Origin: Rhipidocladum racemiflorum
Taxonomy: Eukaryota > Streptophyta > Magnoliopsida > Poales > Poaceae
Assembly: GCA_036346355.1 (NCBI GenBank)
Contig: CM070577.1
Coordinates: forward strand, 12,089,666 to 12,153,665
Length of the DNA stretch: 64,000 nucleotides
Direction: 5' to 3'
Shown: in pieces, positions 34,901-46,454 of the stretch
How the letters are laid out: each line of letters starts with the position of its first letter
Numbering within the stretch: position 1 is the first letter of the stretch
Notes under the pieces: generated by a model
Told to the model about the DNA's origin: nothing
Databases searched by the model: none
The model's input: the letters and a program-made list of their open reading frames with translations, nothing else
Made by a program: the position numbers and the translations under genes

Positions 34901-35366
34901 ATAAGGCAATGGAGAGAGTCTCTAGAGGAAAAAGAAAAATCAGCACGAAAGACTCTCCCGAAACGAGAAATCCCGCAAACAAACTCCCCAGAAGAATCGA
35001 GGATCCTACAAGAGCTCCTCTTAAAATTGACCTCGAAATCGTCATCAAGAAGCTGAGAGACAGAAAGCAAGTTGAAATGCAGCTTACTGACTAAGGCAAC
35101 GTCCTTAAGAATGAAATGATCGTTAATGCAGACGGTACCTTTAGCAATGACTCTACCCGACGCATCCCCAAAGGTGATTACCTCATCACGGATCTCGGTC
35201 CAGGAAGAAAACCAACGGAGTCTCCGGTCATGTGGCGAGAACAGCCGAGTCTACGATCCAAACCTCCTCCTTCCTCGTCCCTACGGACTGAATCAAAGAG
35301 AGTGAAAGCGGATGTCTCAAGATCAGGATAGATCGGTGCAGATCTAGGAACCCAATCTTGAGTCAA
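31981..35366 (-). pseudogene. Pol region of A: protease, integrase, RT, RNase H
   Basis: In order on the minus strand: a protease block GCSRHMTGD (35240-35265); pre-integrase and zinc region (34792-35070) with FWHRRLGHIGFDHL and, in the next frame, VCSPCRHGK; integrase core (34032-34700) with DNGTEF and QQNGVVERKNRTL holding the second Asp and the Glu; linker STDEIIGDLFERV (33720); RT from 33620, with YVDDIIFGG at 33039-33070; RNase H with LRDNTSAIHIAKNP and RTKHIDIRYHFLRDHV (32190-32370), and SDHQLVDIFTKPLD at 32200-32235. Pol makes and integrates the cDNA. About six frameshifts prevent one continuous protein. Confidence 0.88.
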
Positions 35367-35739
35367 TCAGGCAGAAACAGCGATCCAACGGAGTAGAAGA
35401 GTGCAATCTGGCACCTCTCCGTGACTCGACTCTCACAAAATCAGACTCCGCTCCAGTCGGACGTCTGGGAGCAGCTGCCGGGGTGGTCCGCCGAGGTGCA
35501 AAGGCCGGACCATCCCGATCTTCTTCTTGTGAACCTCCCAGGAAAGCAAACTCACGCCGCCGATATCTACCTCGATGGGAAAAACGAGGAATATCAAGAG
35601 GACGGCGGAAAGATCGACTCGGGACACTGGGCGAAAACCGTATAGAAGCCTCAAAACCAAGCCCCATGCGCTGTCCAAAAACAGGAGACTCTCTAGCTTG
35701 TTTATCCTGTCTAAAAGCCGTGTGTGCCTTAGGCGCACT

Positions 35740-37303
35740 CAGAGTCTGGGGATGACCCTGAATACCCCTAAGAGCATGGACACGCTCACGCCGAGAAATC
35801 TTGACGCTGTCAAGCGTAAATCAGCTATATGTCCATCCTTCTGACAGAAGGTGCATGTATACTTCGCCTTGGGGGGTGAAGTAGCATGAGAAGCACCCTT
35901 CTCGTCAGACGTCCCGTGGACAATCCCTGCTGATCTAAACACAGTGGTGCTCACTTGTGGAGCCACCACTATCTCTCCGCTCTTGGAGGCACGCACAACA
36001 AGGCGGATGCGCCTGTATGCTCCAAGGCATCAAACCCTAGACCTTGATTGAATCTGCTAATCTTGGACTGATCTAGGATAAGATTGAGCTTCTTCTTACC
36101 TCCAACAAACTTCTCGAGAGTGCTCATAAGGTAACCGACACTCTCGAAAAGTGAGGCACAAGAAGAGCAAGGAAGGAGTAGCAGGGGAAGAGCCAGATGG
36201 AGAAGAGCGAACTAAACGATCAAATCTCTCCCTATAAAGAGCAGCCTCAATCTTGAGGGACTCGCAAGAAACACATGGAGAGTCTCTAATCCTACCCACC
36301 TGGGCTTTGAGCTTCTTCCTAAGCTCTACATGAATTTGATTCATGTCCTCTGCTACCCCAACACACAGCATGCAACCATTTTGTGCCTTAGATAGTAGAT
36401 CCTTAGCATATTTTGAGTTTTCAAGCACCAAGTCATCATAAGCATTTTTTAGTTGCATACAGCCCTCACATGAGCTGATTGGGTCCTTAGAAGCATGCTT
36501 TTCAAGTTCATCATTTCTAGCAGATAGCTTCCTAAGGTGACAACTCATGGCATCAATTTCAGCGAGAAGCTTAGGGCAATTAGCACATGAAGCATTTGTG
36601 TGAGTGTGAAGAGAACTAGCATCAACAGGAATAGAAGCTACTGGACATGTGCTAGCATCCTTCGACCTAAGTGACTCAAGATCAGAAAGCACACTATCAT
36701 GTAGAGTCCTTAGATTCTCCAACTCCACAAGCAAAGCATCACACAAAGTACAGCTATCAGAGTCTCGGGAGGAACAAGATCTAAGTGAAGCTAACTCCCG
36801 AGATAAGGTACCTACTTCCTTCTCTAGATCAACACACTTAGCTCTAGACTTGGAATGAAATTTTCCTAGTTTGATAAAAGCATCATGGAGCTGGTCATAA
36901 GAAGGTACCTCCTCCGTGTCGCTGTACAGCTCGGTGTCGGGTACTTCCATGGCATTGGAGGCCATGAAGCACATGCCGGAGAAGTCATCGCCGCCCTTCA
37001 CCTTCTCTTGCGGTTCATCCTCGTCCTCGTCGCTCCATGTCTCCGTGTCGGAGAGGTCAAGGTCGTCGAGCGCGGCAAGGACGCGGTGAAAGAGCTTTTT
37101 GCCCTTGGCGAACTTGCGGTGTTTCTTCTCTTGCGCCGGCTCGCGAGCTGGAGGCTTCTTGTTGCGGTTCTTGTTGATGTAGTCGTTCTTACCCGCACCG
37201 CCTTGTTCATAATTGCCCTTCTCCAGCTTGGGGCAGTTTGCCCGAATGTGGTTGGGGCCACCACACTCAAAGCAAGTGAACTTGCCACTCCTCTTTCTAT
37301 CTC
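35740..37303 (-). pseudogene. A gag, N-terminus missing
   Basis: The frame runs from inside the 5' LTR (37556) to 36096, but only the part left of 37307 is gag. It starts at the zinc-knuckle zone: CFECGGPNHIRANC at about 37233-37276 (CX2CX4HX4C). An acidic stretch (DLDLSDTETWSDEDEDE) and a long coiled-coil-like region with CX2C pairs (36250-36900) follow. A second knuckle-like CTFCQKDGHIADL near 35830 is out of frame and lacks the last Cys. The UBN2 gag domain found in B and C is absent. The open frame through LTR and Gypsy DNA is accidental. Confidence 0.85.
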
Positions 37304-37306
37304 TCA

Positions 37307-37434
37307 CCCGGATTCGATCGCGCCCGTGCGATCGTGGCCGTTGATCGTGCCACGTGGACGGCTGAGCGTCATCGTCTCCGCCGAGTCCGAGCCGGACTCC
37401 GCCGCCGCGCCCGCCGCCGTGTAGAATTAGGTTT
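37307..37434 (-). mobile_element. Gypsy LTR fragment at the 5' end of A
   Basis: The reverse complement of these 128 bp matches 3473-3600 without a visible mismatch. It differs at several places from the other G LTR copy (12587-12712). It directly follows the LTR end, as the flank of P does. No tRNA-Met PBS exists here. Confidence 0.9.
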
Positions 37435-39041
37435 TGAAAGACCGAGATGGCGATCAGAGGGGGGGTGAATGATCCCAAATAAAAATATCCCCTACTCAAC
37501 GTACTCCAAACAATCCCGCAAAGAAAACCGATGCTCCTTAAAATCGCGAAACCCACAAAAATCGGAACGACTTGACAACTATGTGTATCCCTAGCTTACA
37601 TGGATAGGAACCATGAATCATGTGAGGGATATTTAAATCACAAATTCTGGTTGTCAAGTGTCCAAAGCAAGGAGGAATCAATTCAAATACTTCTTTTCTA
37701 AAAGAGATCAAGCCAAAACACAAAAGCCTCTTTTTAGAAAAGCAAAAGCAGATTTTCAGGAATTGTCCTCAATTAGAGCAGGTGGATGGTGGACTTCTGT
37801 TGCTCCAAAAATTTGGGAATTTTTCAGCCTGTGAGCTGTTGAGTCGTGAAGCACTCCACCAAAAATCACCACCAAACACCTTCTACAAAAAACAGGAAAA
37901 ATCAAGAACTACGAACAGTCAGGATTTTCAATCAGGAAATTTGGGGCTCGGTTTTCACCTCACAGCTCCCAAATGGTGCATCCAGTGGACTCCAAAATTT
38001 TTTCACAGATTGGTATATGAGTCAAGCACCTTCTCCAACAAGAATCAATCAAGAAAGATTTTTCTATATTTTTCTAAAAATCAAAGACTGACTGCTGCAC
38101 GAAGAACAAGTTCAGGACAGATTTGCAATCTTGATAGAAACTTGATCTCTAGTCTATCCTAGGGTGCAAGAAAGATGTAAAACCAAATGAGCACCCTCAA
38201 GACCTCCTTGATCAATAGCATTTAGAAGGAGAGGAGCAAATCCAAATTGCGAGAAAGTAAATTGCGAGAATTTACATGCGGGAAAGTAAATGCTGAATTT
38301 AAATTGCGTAAAGTAAAGACATAATGTAAATGCGGAATTTAAATTCACAAAAAAGTAAAGAAAATCTTTGTATTTTCTGGTTGGAAGGTTTACAAAGCCT
38401 CACTTCATGTGGGCAAAGCTCAAAGGAGCAACTCAAACCTTCAAGTGAGGGAGGACACCCTCCTCTATTTATACTACTCTAGGGCCACCTACCACCCTTG
38501 GATGAGTCCCAAACCCTAGGGCACTCCACCAAGGGCTAGGATTAACCCTCTCATTTCAACCCACACATGGGCTTTACATGGGCCACATTGGCCATACATG
38601 GGTTTTAAACAAAACCCGATCAACCCGATGCAACGGGCCTTCATCCGCCCGGACTTGACCGCTCAGTTTCCTCCTCTTCGAGCCTCCAACCCGAACCCAA
38701 ACCTTGAGCCACCTCAAGTCCATTTCCTTGACGTCCAAGTGAACCCGGTTTGAGCCCAACCATCTCGTCGGCATCCTCGACCGCTCTGGACCTCGGTTCT
38801 CCCAACCTAGTCCCGGTACTTACCAACGACCATAGCTGCCTCAAGAACCTGTACCACAAGGAACAAACCATTTTGCACATACCACAATGCACATACCTTT
38901 TCTTCCTGCATGTTAGTCCACAATTATCATTAATTGAAACATGCAATACCGAGTCAAATCAAACTCAAGCCTGAGCACACCTTGCTCAAATAAAGTCAAA
39001 TACTCATCACAAAAATGGATGGACCTCCACATGGTCCTTCA
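37435..39041 (-). mobile_element. 5' LTR of A
   Basis: 1607 bp, TGAAAGACCGAG to ATGGTCCTTCA. TATA box on the minus strand at 38466-38473. The outer flank GTTAC completes the target duplication. Confidence 0.93.
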
Positions 39042-39046
39042 GTTAC

Positions 39047-39450
39047 TCCCTGAACCTAGTCTTGGTCCCGTCATCGACCATGTTCGACATCAAGCAACAC
39101 CTGCACGTAAACAAAAACACAAAAACAATTTCCGAGTCCAAGTCCGCGACTTGACTCAAGTTAATCCATGCAACCACTCACACGAGCGCATTGCATCAAA
39201 TAAAATCAACCAAAAACATAATTAAAAATCAGACCAAACTCTTTTGCAAAATCTGAATCTTTTCAAATAAACAAACTGGTTTCAGATCTTTTTCAAATAA
39301 AGAAACCAAAAAATAAATCTTTTCAAATTGGTTTCAAATCTTTTTCAAATACTGAACCAAAATCAAATCAACTCAAATCTTTTCAAATCTCTTCGAATAT
39401 TCAAATACTCATCATCAAAAACACATGGATCAAAAAACAATGATCCTTCA
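39047..39450 (-). mobile_element. 3' LTR of B, outer part
   Basis: Continuation of the B LTR after A, ending TGATCCTTCA. Its first 150 bp resemble the C LTR at 14760-14940 (CTGAACCTAGT, GTCCCGTCATCGACCA, CGACTTGACTCAA), showing that B and C LTRs are related. A TTTTCAAAT motif recurs through 39240-39400. Confidence 0.85.
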
Positions 39451-40680
39451 ATCTCCCCCTTGATGAGTAATTTGACAAAACACAATATAAGATTTGACAA
39501 AGGTATAGAAAAATACCAAATGAGAGTTTGAGAGAGTTTGAGACCAAAAAGATTCCAAGACCAAGTAAAGACCAAGTAAAGACCAAGTAAATCCAAATTC
39601 TCAAACAGTTTGAATTTCTCCTTTCTTTTTATTTTTCTTCTTCTTGACTTGCTCTCCCCCTTTTTGACAAAATAGTCATCAAGATCTCAAAACTCCCCCT
39701 TAATAAATGCAGTATCTCAAGCTTTGAAGTATATTCAAGGTATATAATCAAAGTAAAGCATTTGGAGAGTTTTTACGAGAGTTTTCACATTTTGTATCAA
39801 TTTATCCAATGAGAAAGCAAATTGCGAGAATATGAAGGCTCTAACACATAGAATAGTTGTTGCATAAGCAAATTAGAGCAAACAAGTAAAATGTCATAAA
39901 CTGATTTTGCCAATGCTAAAAAGAAATCTATCATGAGCAAAGAGAGACTTTCAAATTCACTAATGTTTGTCTCAAGCCTTTTCAAAAATTTGAATTTCCT
40001 TTTTCTCTTTTAGCAAGATTGACAATTTTGCTTTGTGATCAACAGGGATGACAAGTAACTGCACACTAGCCCATACTTGTGTATGAGTAGGTAGTTCTTT
40101 CTTGTATCTTTCTCAGTTTAAATTGGCAAGTGGCTTCACATTGTTCTGAACTTTTGTTTAGACAAGTAGCCTTTTCTTGCATCTGTTGAATTTAAATCCC
40201 TGGCAAGGAAGCTGCACATTGTACTAAACTTGTGTTTAGCCAAGTAGCTTTTGCTTGCATCTTTTTCAACTTGCTTTTAATATTAAAACACTGATTTTGC
40301 TTGAGACTCATAATGATCATTTGAAGTCCAACAAGAAGCTCACACATAGTTTCTAATCAGCTCTAGCCTTTCAACAGATGACAAGAAACTTTTAAGCCTA
40401 TTTCACAAATGCAATACCATAATGAACAAGAGCCAAAATATTCTCGAAAAGCATCTCAAATTGAATTATATTAGTCTTTTAGTCTTTTAGTGAGAAGTGA
40501 AGCAATGTAGCATTAATTTGACTATATACACAAGAATAGTCAACAAAGCTTTGTACTACATGATGCAATGAAAACAGGGGAGTTTTCTTTAAGTGTAACG
40601 TCAAAATAGCTCCTTGTAGTAACCAAAGTCAAGTAACACAAATCAAAGAGTTAAAATCAAGTCTCCCCCTCAAATCAACC
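39451..40680 (-). other. PPT and 3' spacer of B
   Basis: The PPT (coding AAGGGGGAGAT) is at 39451-39461. More CTCCCCC runs lie near 39653, 39702 and 40664. At 40070-40265 two to three diverged copies of a unit with TTGTGTTTAG(C/A)CAAGTAGC and TTTTCTTGCATCT recur. No coding sequence is seen. Confidence 0.7.
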
Positions 40681-41310
40681 CATGGGGATGAAAGAACCCA
40701 AGTTCACCGCGTAAGAAAGCAAAACGAGAAGAATCAAGCGGTTTAGTGAAAATATCAGCAAGTTGAGCACCCGAATCAACAAATTTCAGTTCAATAGCTC
40801 CTTTTTCAACAAGATCTCTAAGAAAGTGAAATCTGTTGTCAATGTGTCCAAGAAAGAGAATTACTCAAGAAGTGGCATGAACCAGATGTACTTTTTCTAT
40901 CAATTCTACATCCTCCAAATTCAACATCAAAGAAAGCTCTTAAACTAATGCATGAGGAAGCAGAAAGCCAAATGCCAAAATCTTGAGTACCACGGAGATA
41001 CCTTAAAATCCTCTTGATAGCTTGTCGATGTGAAGCACGCGGGGAAGCTTGAAAACGAGGACACAAGCACACAGCAAACTCCAATTATCTCATCCTCAAC
41101 AGCATCATCATCATCATCATCATCTTCATCAACAAAGATACTCTCCCCCTGAACATATGCACATGTACCTGCACTATTTTGACTAGTGCCTTTTTGTGAA
41201 AACAGAGGTGGAAGAAGCATCTTGAAAAATAACACTTTTAGCACGAGATGCACGAGTGAAGGAGGAGAACCAATTCTTATCATCGGACAAGTGATGTGAG
41301 CATCCGGAAT
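40681..41310 (-). pseudogene. B fused remnant: protease start, linker, RT and RNase H end
   Basis: The minus strand shows an intact protease motif VDSGCSHH, then DKNWFSSFTRASRAKSV, QDASSTSVF, AYVQGESIFV, a poly-Asp run and EDEIIG, followed directly by FQASPRASHRQAIKRILRYL and DFGIWLSASS of the RT C-terminus, and IDRKSTSGSCHFL of RNase H. Integrase and the RT catalytic core are gone. The first junction (SVF to the AYVQGES linker) matches C2. The second differs by some tens of residues. A GAT/ATC triplet run at 41102-41130 encodes the poly-Asp. Confidence 0.82.
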
Positions 41311-43528
41311 CCACTAGCCATATGTTCTCCTTCCTCGCGTGAGAAGCCTACATAGAAGCGAGAAAGTGTCGAGGTCTCGATGCAAGGTTAGAAATAAGAT
41401 GTTTAGGAATCCAAGATCGAGACACACGACGCACAACAAGATAGGCACAACACGAGCATTCTTATGCACAAAGATAGATTTGTCTTTTCCCGTGTTCTTA
41501 CCAACAAAAGGTGTTTGCATCACCCTAGGCACATAATGAGAAATAAAGCGTGTCTGTCTGAAATTAGACCTAGCCTTAGTTCTTTCTTTCTTTTGTTGTT
41601 TGGCTAGTCTAAAGCAGAAATTCACCAAATGACCATCTTTCCCACAATGAGTGCAATTGTACTTAACATATGGTTTGGTATTAGAAGTAACTTTTGCACT
41701 TGAAATAGTGGGAGATAGAGTGCCGCCAGATTTAATCAAAGTTCTTTTAGACTCATTATCAATTTTCACATTTTTGCTCTCAACAGGTTTAGTAGAAGCA
41801 TGAGAGTTAAAACCTAAACCCTGTTTGTTGAAGCTCACTTTAGATTGATCTAAAATCATGTTCAAATTTTTCTTCCCTTTAGTGAACCTAGAAAGAGAAT
41901 CTCGCAAGTAGTCAACCTTTTTAGCAAGATTTAAACAATTATCACAAGGAGTGTCAATTTTAGCTTTCTGTTTCTGGCAATTTGAACACGAGTTAATTTC
42001 ATGAGTGAACATGTCATTTGTTAATTGGGTAACTCTACAATTTGCATCTTTTAATTTCAACTCAAGAATAGAACATTTAGAGCAAGCAATTTGATCATGT
42101 AAACTATCAGTAGAGCAACCAATATTTTTCACAAGTTTTTCATTTTCAATTGTTCGGCATAAACGTGTTCTAGTTTAATCACATGTTCCTCTTTTAGTGA
42201 CTTAATTTCAAATTTGAGATCTAAGCAAGTATCACAAATATTTTCAGAATTTGAATTTCTAAGATCAAAGTTTTCAGATTTTAGCATGGATAGATCTTTT
42301 TCTAAGCTTTTATTTTTGAGTGAAGATTTTCTTAAAGATTTTCTCAATATGACTAAAACTTCACAAAGCTCATCGTATGAAGGTATTACCTCATCACCGT
42401 CATTTGGAGGTGTGTCGTTGTCACTAGAATCACTAGTGTTCCCTTTGCCATAAAGCATAGTCCGGTGAGATCCTTCTCATTCAGCTTCGTTTGCTTCGCT
42501 TCCTTCTCATCTTCGCTGAGTCATCAATGTCGCTTAAGTCTAAGCGACCAATTGCCTCGAAGATTTTGTTGAGCATCTTCTTTGTCCGTTGTTTATTTTT
42601 ATCCTTGCTCTCTCTTGGCCGGAAGGACTTGGAGGAGTTGCTTTGCTCCTTCTCCTCTCTGTCTTTGTTCTTGAAAGCAGTTAGCACGGATGTGCCCCGC
42701 CTTGCTTGATTGTAGCGATGGATGGAGGCTCCTCTTCTCTCCCTTGATCTCATGTACGCTGCATTGACACGCTTGGAAAGAAGAGCAAGTGTATCTTCCA
42801 GTATTTGATCTAGCTGTTCATCACTAAGAGCACTCAAGGCGTAAATGGAATATGATGATGAAGAACTAGTAGCATTATCACATGAAGAAGAATTTGCATT
42901 AAGAGCCAAAGAGTTATCATTGGATGTTAAAACAATATCTATTTCAAAAGTCTTGAGACTAGAATAAAGTTTATCCAATGTCATTTCACTCATCTTGTGA
43001 GCCTCCCTAAAAGCGATTACTTTCATTTGCCGATTTTAAGATCAAGAGAAGATAAGAAATGTCTAGCATTTTCAGAGTCGTTGTATTGTACATCAACAGC
43101 TCTAAGATTGTTTAAGATTCTATTAAAGCGAGCAAAACAATCATCTAATGATTCTCCGAGTTCATTTCAAATCTAGTGTATTCCTTTTAAATTGATCTTG
43201 CCTAGCCTCTTTGACAGAGTCGTGCCTTCATGATAATCTTGAAGAGATTTCCAAATTTCATGAGCAAGTGAGTAAATGACACTCTATCGAATTCTTTTCT
43301 AGCAAGTCCTTGAAGCAATATGTTTCTAGCTCTATTATTATTTTCAACATCTTTTTCAAACTCGATTTTATCAATATCATCATTTGAAGGAAGCTTGTAT
43401 GGAATCTTTACCTTGTGCCAAATAGCGTTACCTTGAGCTTGAAGATATGCAGTCATCCGGATCCGCCAGTGGGGGAAGTCTGTGCCATCGAAGATCGGCG
43501 GTTTGTTCGAGTATTTCTCTGTTGCCAT
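41311..43528 (-). pseudogene. B gag, broken
   Basis: The start is MATEKYSNKPPIFDG at 43528. A UBN2-like domain begins (FPHWRIRMTAYLQAQG, RARNILLQGLARKEFDRV) and shifts frame near 43280 and again near 43030. A basic/serine-rich part (42481-43026) follows, then an acidic part with heptads (42129-42458). The knuckle region lies at 41614-41655 (CTHCGKDGHLVNFC, CX2CX4HX4C), preceded by regularly spaced CX2C pairs (CSKC, CSNC, CDNC). Four frames are needed to read the protein. Confidence 0.83.
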
Positions 43529-43575
43529 AACTTACCGTTTTACTAATCACCTGTTAAGATGGATTAGTAGAGCCT

Positions 43576-43588
43576 GGCTCTGATACCA
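43576..43588 (-). promoter_or_regulatory. PBS of B
   Basis: The coding strand reads TGGTATCAGAGCC, two bases from the LTR, a full match to initiator tRNA-Met. Confidence 0.9.
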
Positions 43589-43590
43589 CT

Positions 43591-44711
43591 TGTAGGACCG
43601 AGTAGGCAACTAGAGGGGGGGCGTGAATAGATGCCGAATAAAATTTAACGTTTTCTTTTAGAAAATAAAATACCCCTAAACAACGGAAGAATATCTAATA
43701 TCTTAGAGATCAAAAACCCTAGACTAATTAGCAAAATAAGAACAAGAACTAGTTCTAATAAAATGAAGAGCAAAACTTCTAATCAAGAATCAAAACGAAA
43801 AGAATATTGCATAAACTTCTCTTTATTCCAAAGCCATCTTCAACATGATGACACCAAAAATCTTCTAATCTTCAAAGATTAGAAAACCCTAAACAAACTA
43901 ATAGAGCATACAAGCTCTTCTTTGCACCTTGTGCTTGATTGAACAATTGTTCGCTTGATCGATTGCTTCTAAGCACCTAGAACCCCCTATTTAAAGGACA
44001 AGAGAACAGGAATCCTTTTCCTATTCTTCATTTTCACATTGACTCGGACACTGCATGGCTTTGATTGTACAACTCGGATTGCTCTTGCGCCGTTGCTCCA
44101 ATCGGACAGCAAAAACTTAATTCGGCTCCTCCACCGAATCATTTTGCACACACCACCACATGCCAGCCCATCGGACATAAAGTCCAGCCATTAAATGAAT
44201 GTGTCGGCCGGCTCATGAACCACACACATGCATCACATATACATACTTTTCATCTCTCGCACTCAACACGATACTGCACTCACACGCCAGCATCACACTC
44301 ACGCAACACACCCACACTACTCACAGCACAACACTAACACACTTCTACACACACACAATGCATGACACTACACATTAACCCACATGCACCCTTCACGTCA
44401 CTATGCATTCAGCCACTCACACACATGCATGCACACTTCACGCCATGCATGCAAACACACATACACCACTCTCTCACACATGCATGCAACACATACACAT
44501 GTAATTGAATGCATTCACACATGCATCACACACACACATGCATGGACACGCACACACACTTGCATGCACACACACATGCATGCACACGCATACACACAAA
44601 AAATTCGTATACACGCGTACGACCACCTGCCGCTACGCTGCAACGATCTCGACCTCACGTGCACTGTCCTCTAGTCCAAACATCTCGCATGACATCCTCG
44701 ACCCTCATGAC
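43591..44711 (-). mobile_element. 5' LTR of B, outer end missing
   Basis: Matches 27488-28610 and then stops at CCTCATGAC, where the other LTR continues CTCAGTTAC. About 410 bp of outer U3 and the target duplication are lost. The sequence after 44711 is unrelated. The CA-rich block is at 44215-44605. Confidence 0.88.
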
Positions 44712-45026
44712 ATGCTCTCTTTCGCCACTATAAGCACGTCACGGACCATGCATCCGGGAGCATCCCTATCCTTAAGCCCTATTTCTATTTGTTGTAATTA
44801 GCTATTTACACACATATATACACACACATCACAAATTTATTATGACTTTAAATCCAAGCATAGGTACTGTTAATAAGGTATTTAAGAATGTACTTTGAAT
44901 TGCAGAGTGCTCTAAGGTGTCGGGCTACTAAGGTTAGACCTTGAGCCTCCTCGCCACAAGGTGTAGGACTATTGGATATTAATCTCCTACCTCCACTACA
45001 CTAGGGTCAATTAACCACTAGTTCAG
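44712..45026. other. Segment between B and solo LTR S1
   Basis: 315 bp without a recognised feature, ending in TTCAG, the S1 target. It continues at 50062 once S1 is removed. It is probably internal CACTA sequence, but no motif proves this. Confidence 0.4.
45022..45026. repeat. Target-site duplication of S1
   Basis: TTCAG, identical to 50057-50061. Confidence 0.9.
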
Positions 45027-45974
45027 TGTAACACCCTAAATTTTGCTTTTATTAAATTTAATGAGTTATTTGAATTTTTGGAATTTTCTAGAATTTATTT
45101 GGATTTAATTTGAATTGATTCCCTTCTTGAATTATTGAAATATTTAAAAGTTTCAAATAAAATTTTGTTGGAAATATTTTATTTGGGTCCAAAATATCTC
45201 AAAGTATTTTCCAGAATTTTTCTGGAATTTTTATGAGCCTTTTGCTATTTTTCTCTATTTATTTGAATTCCTGGAATTAATTTAAAGAATAAAAATGGAA
45301 AAGAAATTTGGAAAACCCTAATGGGTCCAAATCCTAACGGGTCACGCTGTATGAACCCAAACCGCAAACCCGCAAACCCTAATCCTAACCTTTGTCAACC
45401 GTCCAATTTTGATCCGTTAGCCGAGATTTCGTCGCGTGTTCGAAGCTTGCGAACCGTTGGATCGGAACTGGATAGATACTGGAGATTGCGCCACATCGGC
45501 AAATCGTATCCACGCTGACTCCACCGCCACAACCGAGTCAACCTCGATTGTTGCGCTTTTCACGGACGCCGAGGCCTCTATTTAACGCCCCGATCTCGCC
45601 GCCGAGCTCTCCTTTGCCGTGCGCACGTTTTGCCCCCATGTCTAGAAGCCCGAGCCATCTTCGTCTACCCGCGATTGCTCGCCGGAGTTGGAGGAGTTGC
45701 CGCCAAGGAGTTTGGACGTTTTCTACTGCCGTAGAACCGTCCCAGCCGCACTTGAGCCCGGATATGAAGTCCCCACGAGGAGGCGAACCCAGCCATATGA
45801 TTCACCCCACCGGAGCCGCCCTAGGACACCGCGCAGCTGGTCATCTTCCCCGAGTCCGATAGCCCCATCATCGAGCTCCACCGATGCGTTCGCGAGCTCC
45901 ACCGACCATCTGATCGGCATCCAACGATCCAGGTACGGCCACGTAGCGCATAAGTGAGTTAGAATAGATCTACT

Positions 45975-46435
45975 TAGGGCCGTTGGATCTAGGAGGGGTG
46001 GTGTGGATTAAGCCACGTAGATGCAACCCAACACCGTAGATCAGATTCAATCTAGGCCGTTAGATCCTTGGATGTTGGTAGAGATTAGATCACCAGTTTT
46101 AGACTTAGGATAGATTTGGGCCGTAGGTTTAAGAATAGACGATCCAGATTAAGCCACGCAGGTCTTTGCTGTCACGTTCTAGATCTGATCTTGACCGTTA
46201 GATCTAAATCGTACGGCTTAGATTGATTTGCATAGTAGCACCAAGAATAGATCATCACCATTCATTCCCAAACCAACGATCCAGATGCACCCACGTGTCG
46301 CGGACCGGGTCATGCCACGTAGTGCATCCTTCCGCGCGGGATAGATTTAATCGGGACCGTTCATTTTTGAATCAACGGCTTGGATCAGCCTCAAACACAG
46401 CCAACCCGAGCACGCCGCATGTCAGCCGTTGGCAT
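45975..46435 (+). repeat. Degenerate CCGTT(A/G)GATC array in S1
   Basis: The motif CCGTT(G/A)GATC and relatives recur near 45981, 46060, 46122, 46193, 46366 and 46426. Several are followed by ATTAAGCCACG(T/C)AG or GATCCAGAT. Spacing is 60-170 bp, so this is a diverged repeat and not a clean satellite. Confidence 0.6.
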
Positions 46436-46454
46436 TGCTGGCTAGCCGCACGCG

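Larger units (their letters stand above)
28616..39041 (-). mobile_element. Copia element A (SIRE-like), complete ends, chimeric 5' region
   Basis: A 10.4-kb element with LTRs 28616-30220 and 37435-39041 and a perfect target duplication GTTAC (28611-28615 and 39042-39046) within the B LTR. On the minus strand gag is followed by protease, integrase, RT and RNase H, the Copia order, then a 1.76-kb spacer and the 3' LTR. Directly inside the 5' LTR, where PBS and gag N-terminus should be, lie 128 bp of Gypsy LTR (37307-37434). The coding frames have a modest number of frameshifts. P at 1-3472 is a second copy. Confidence 0.92.
27488..44711 (-). mobile_element. Copia element B (SIRE-like, pol-deleted), split by A
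   Basis: B consists of a 3' LTR (27488-28615 plus 39047-39450), a PPT, a body with spacer, RT/RNase H remnants and gag (39451-43590), a PBS, and a truncated 5' LTR (43591-44711). The 5 bp before it are CAAGA. The right side has no matching copy because the outer 410 bp of the 5' LTR are missing. Removing A restores a continuous 3' LTR. The body lacks integrase and the RT core, as in C2. Confidence 0.88.

Noticed and set aside
36885..37424. 179-codon hydrophobic-looking plus-strand frame
   Set aside because: Antisense to A gag; the hydrophobic character comes from the complement of acidic codons.
37300..37556. Continuous frame from A LTR through Gypsy fragment into gag, as a fusion protein
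   Set aside because: The start lies in LTR DNA and the open frame is accidental. The same LTR frame is also open at the end of P (3351-3650) with no gag behind it.
28616..39041. Reciprocal inversion between the LTRs of P and A
   Set aside because: An inversion would exchange flanks, but both P and A have the same Gypsy sequence after the LTR. A one-way copy fits better.
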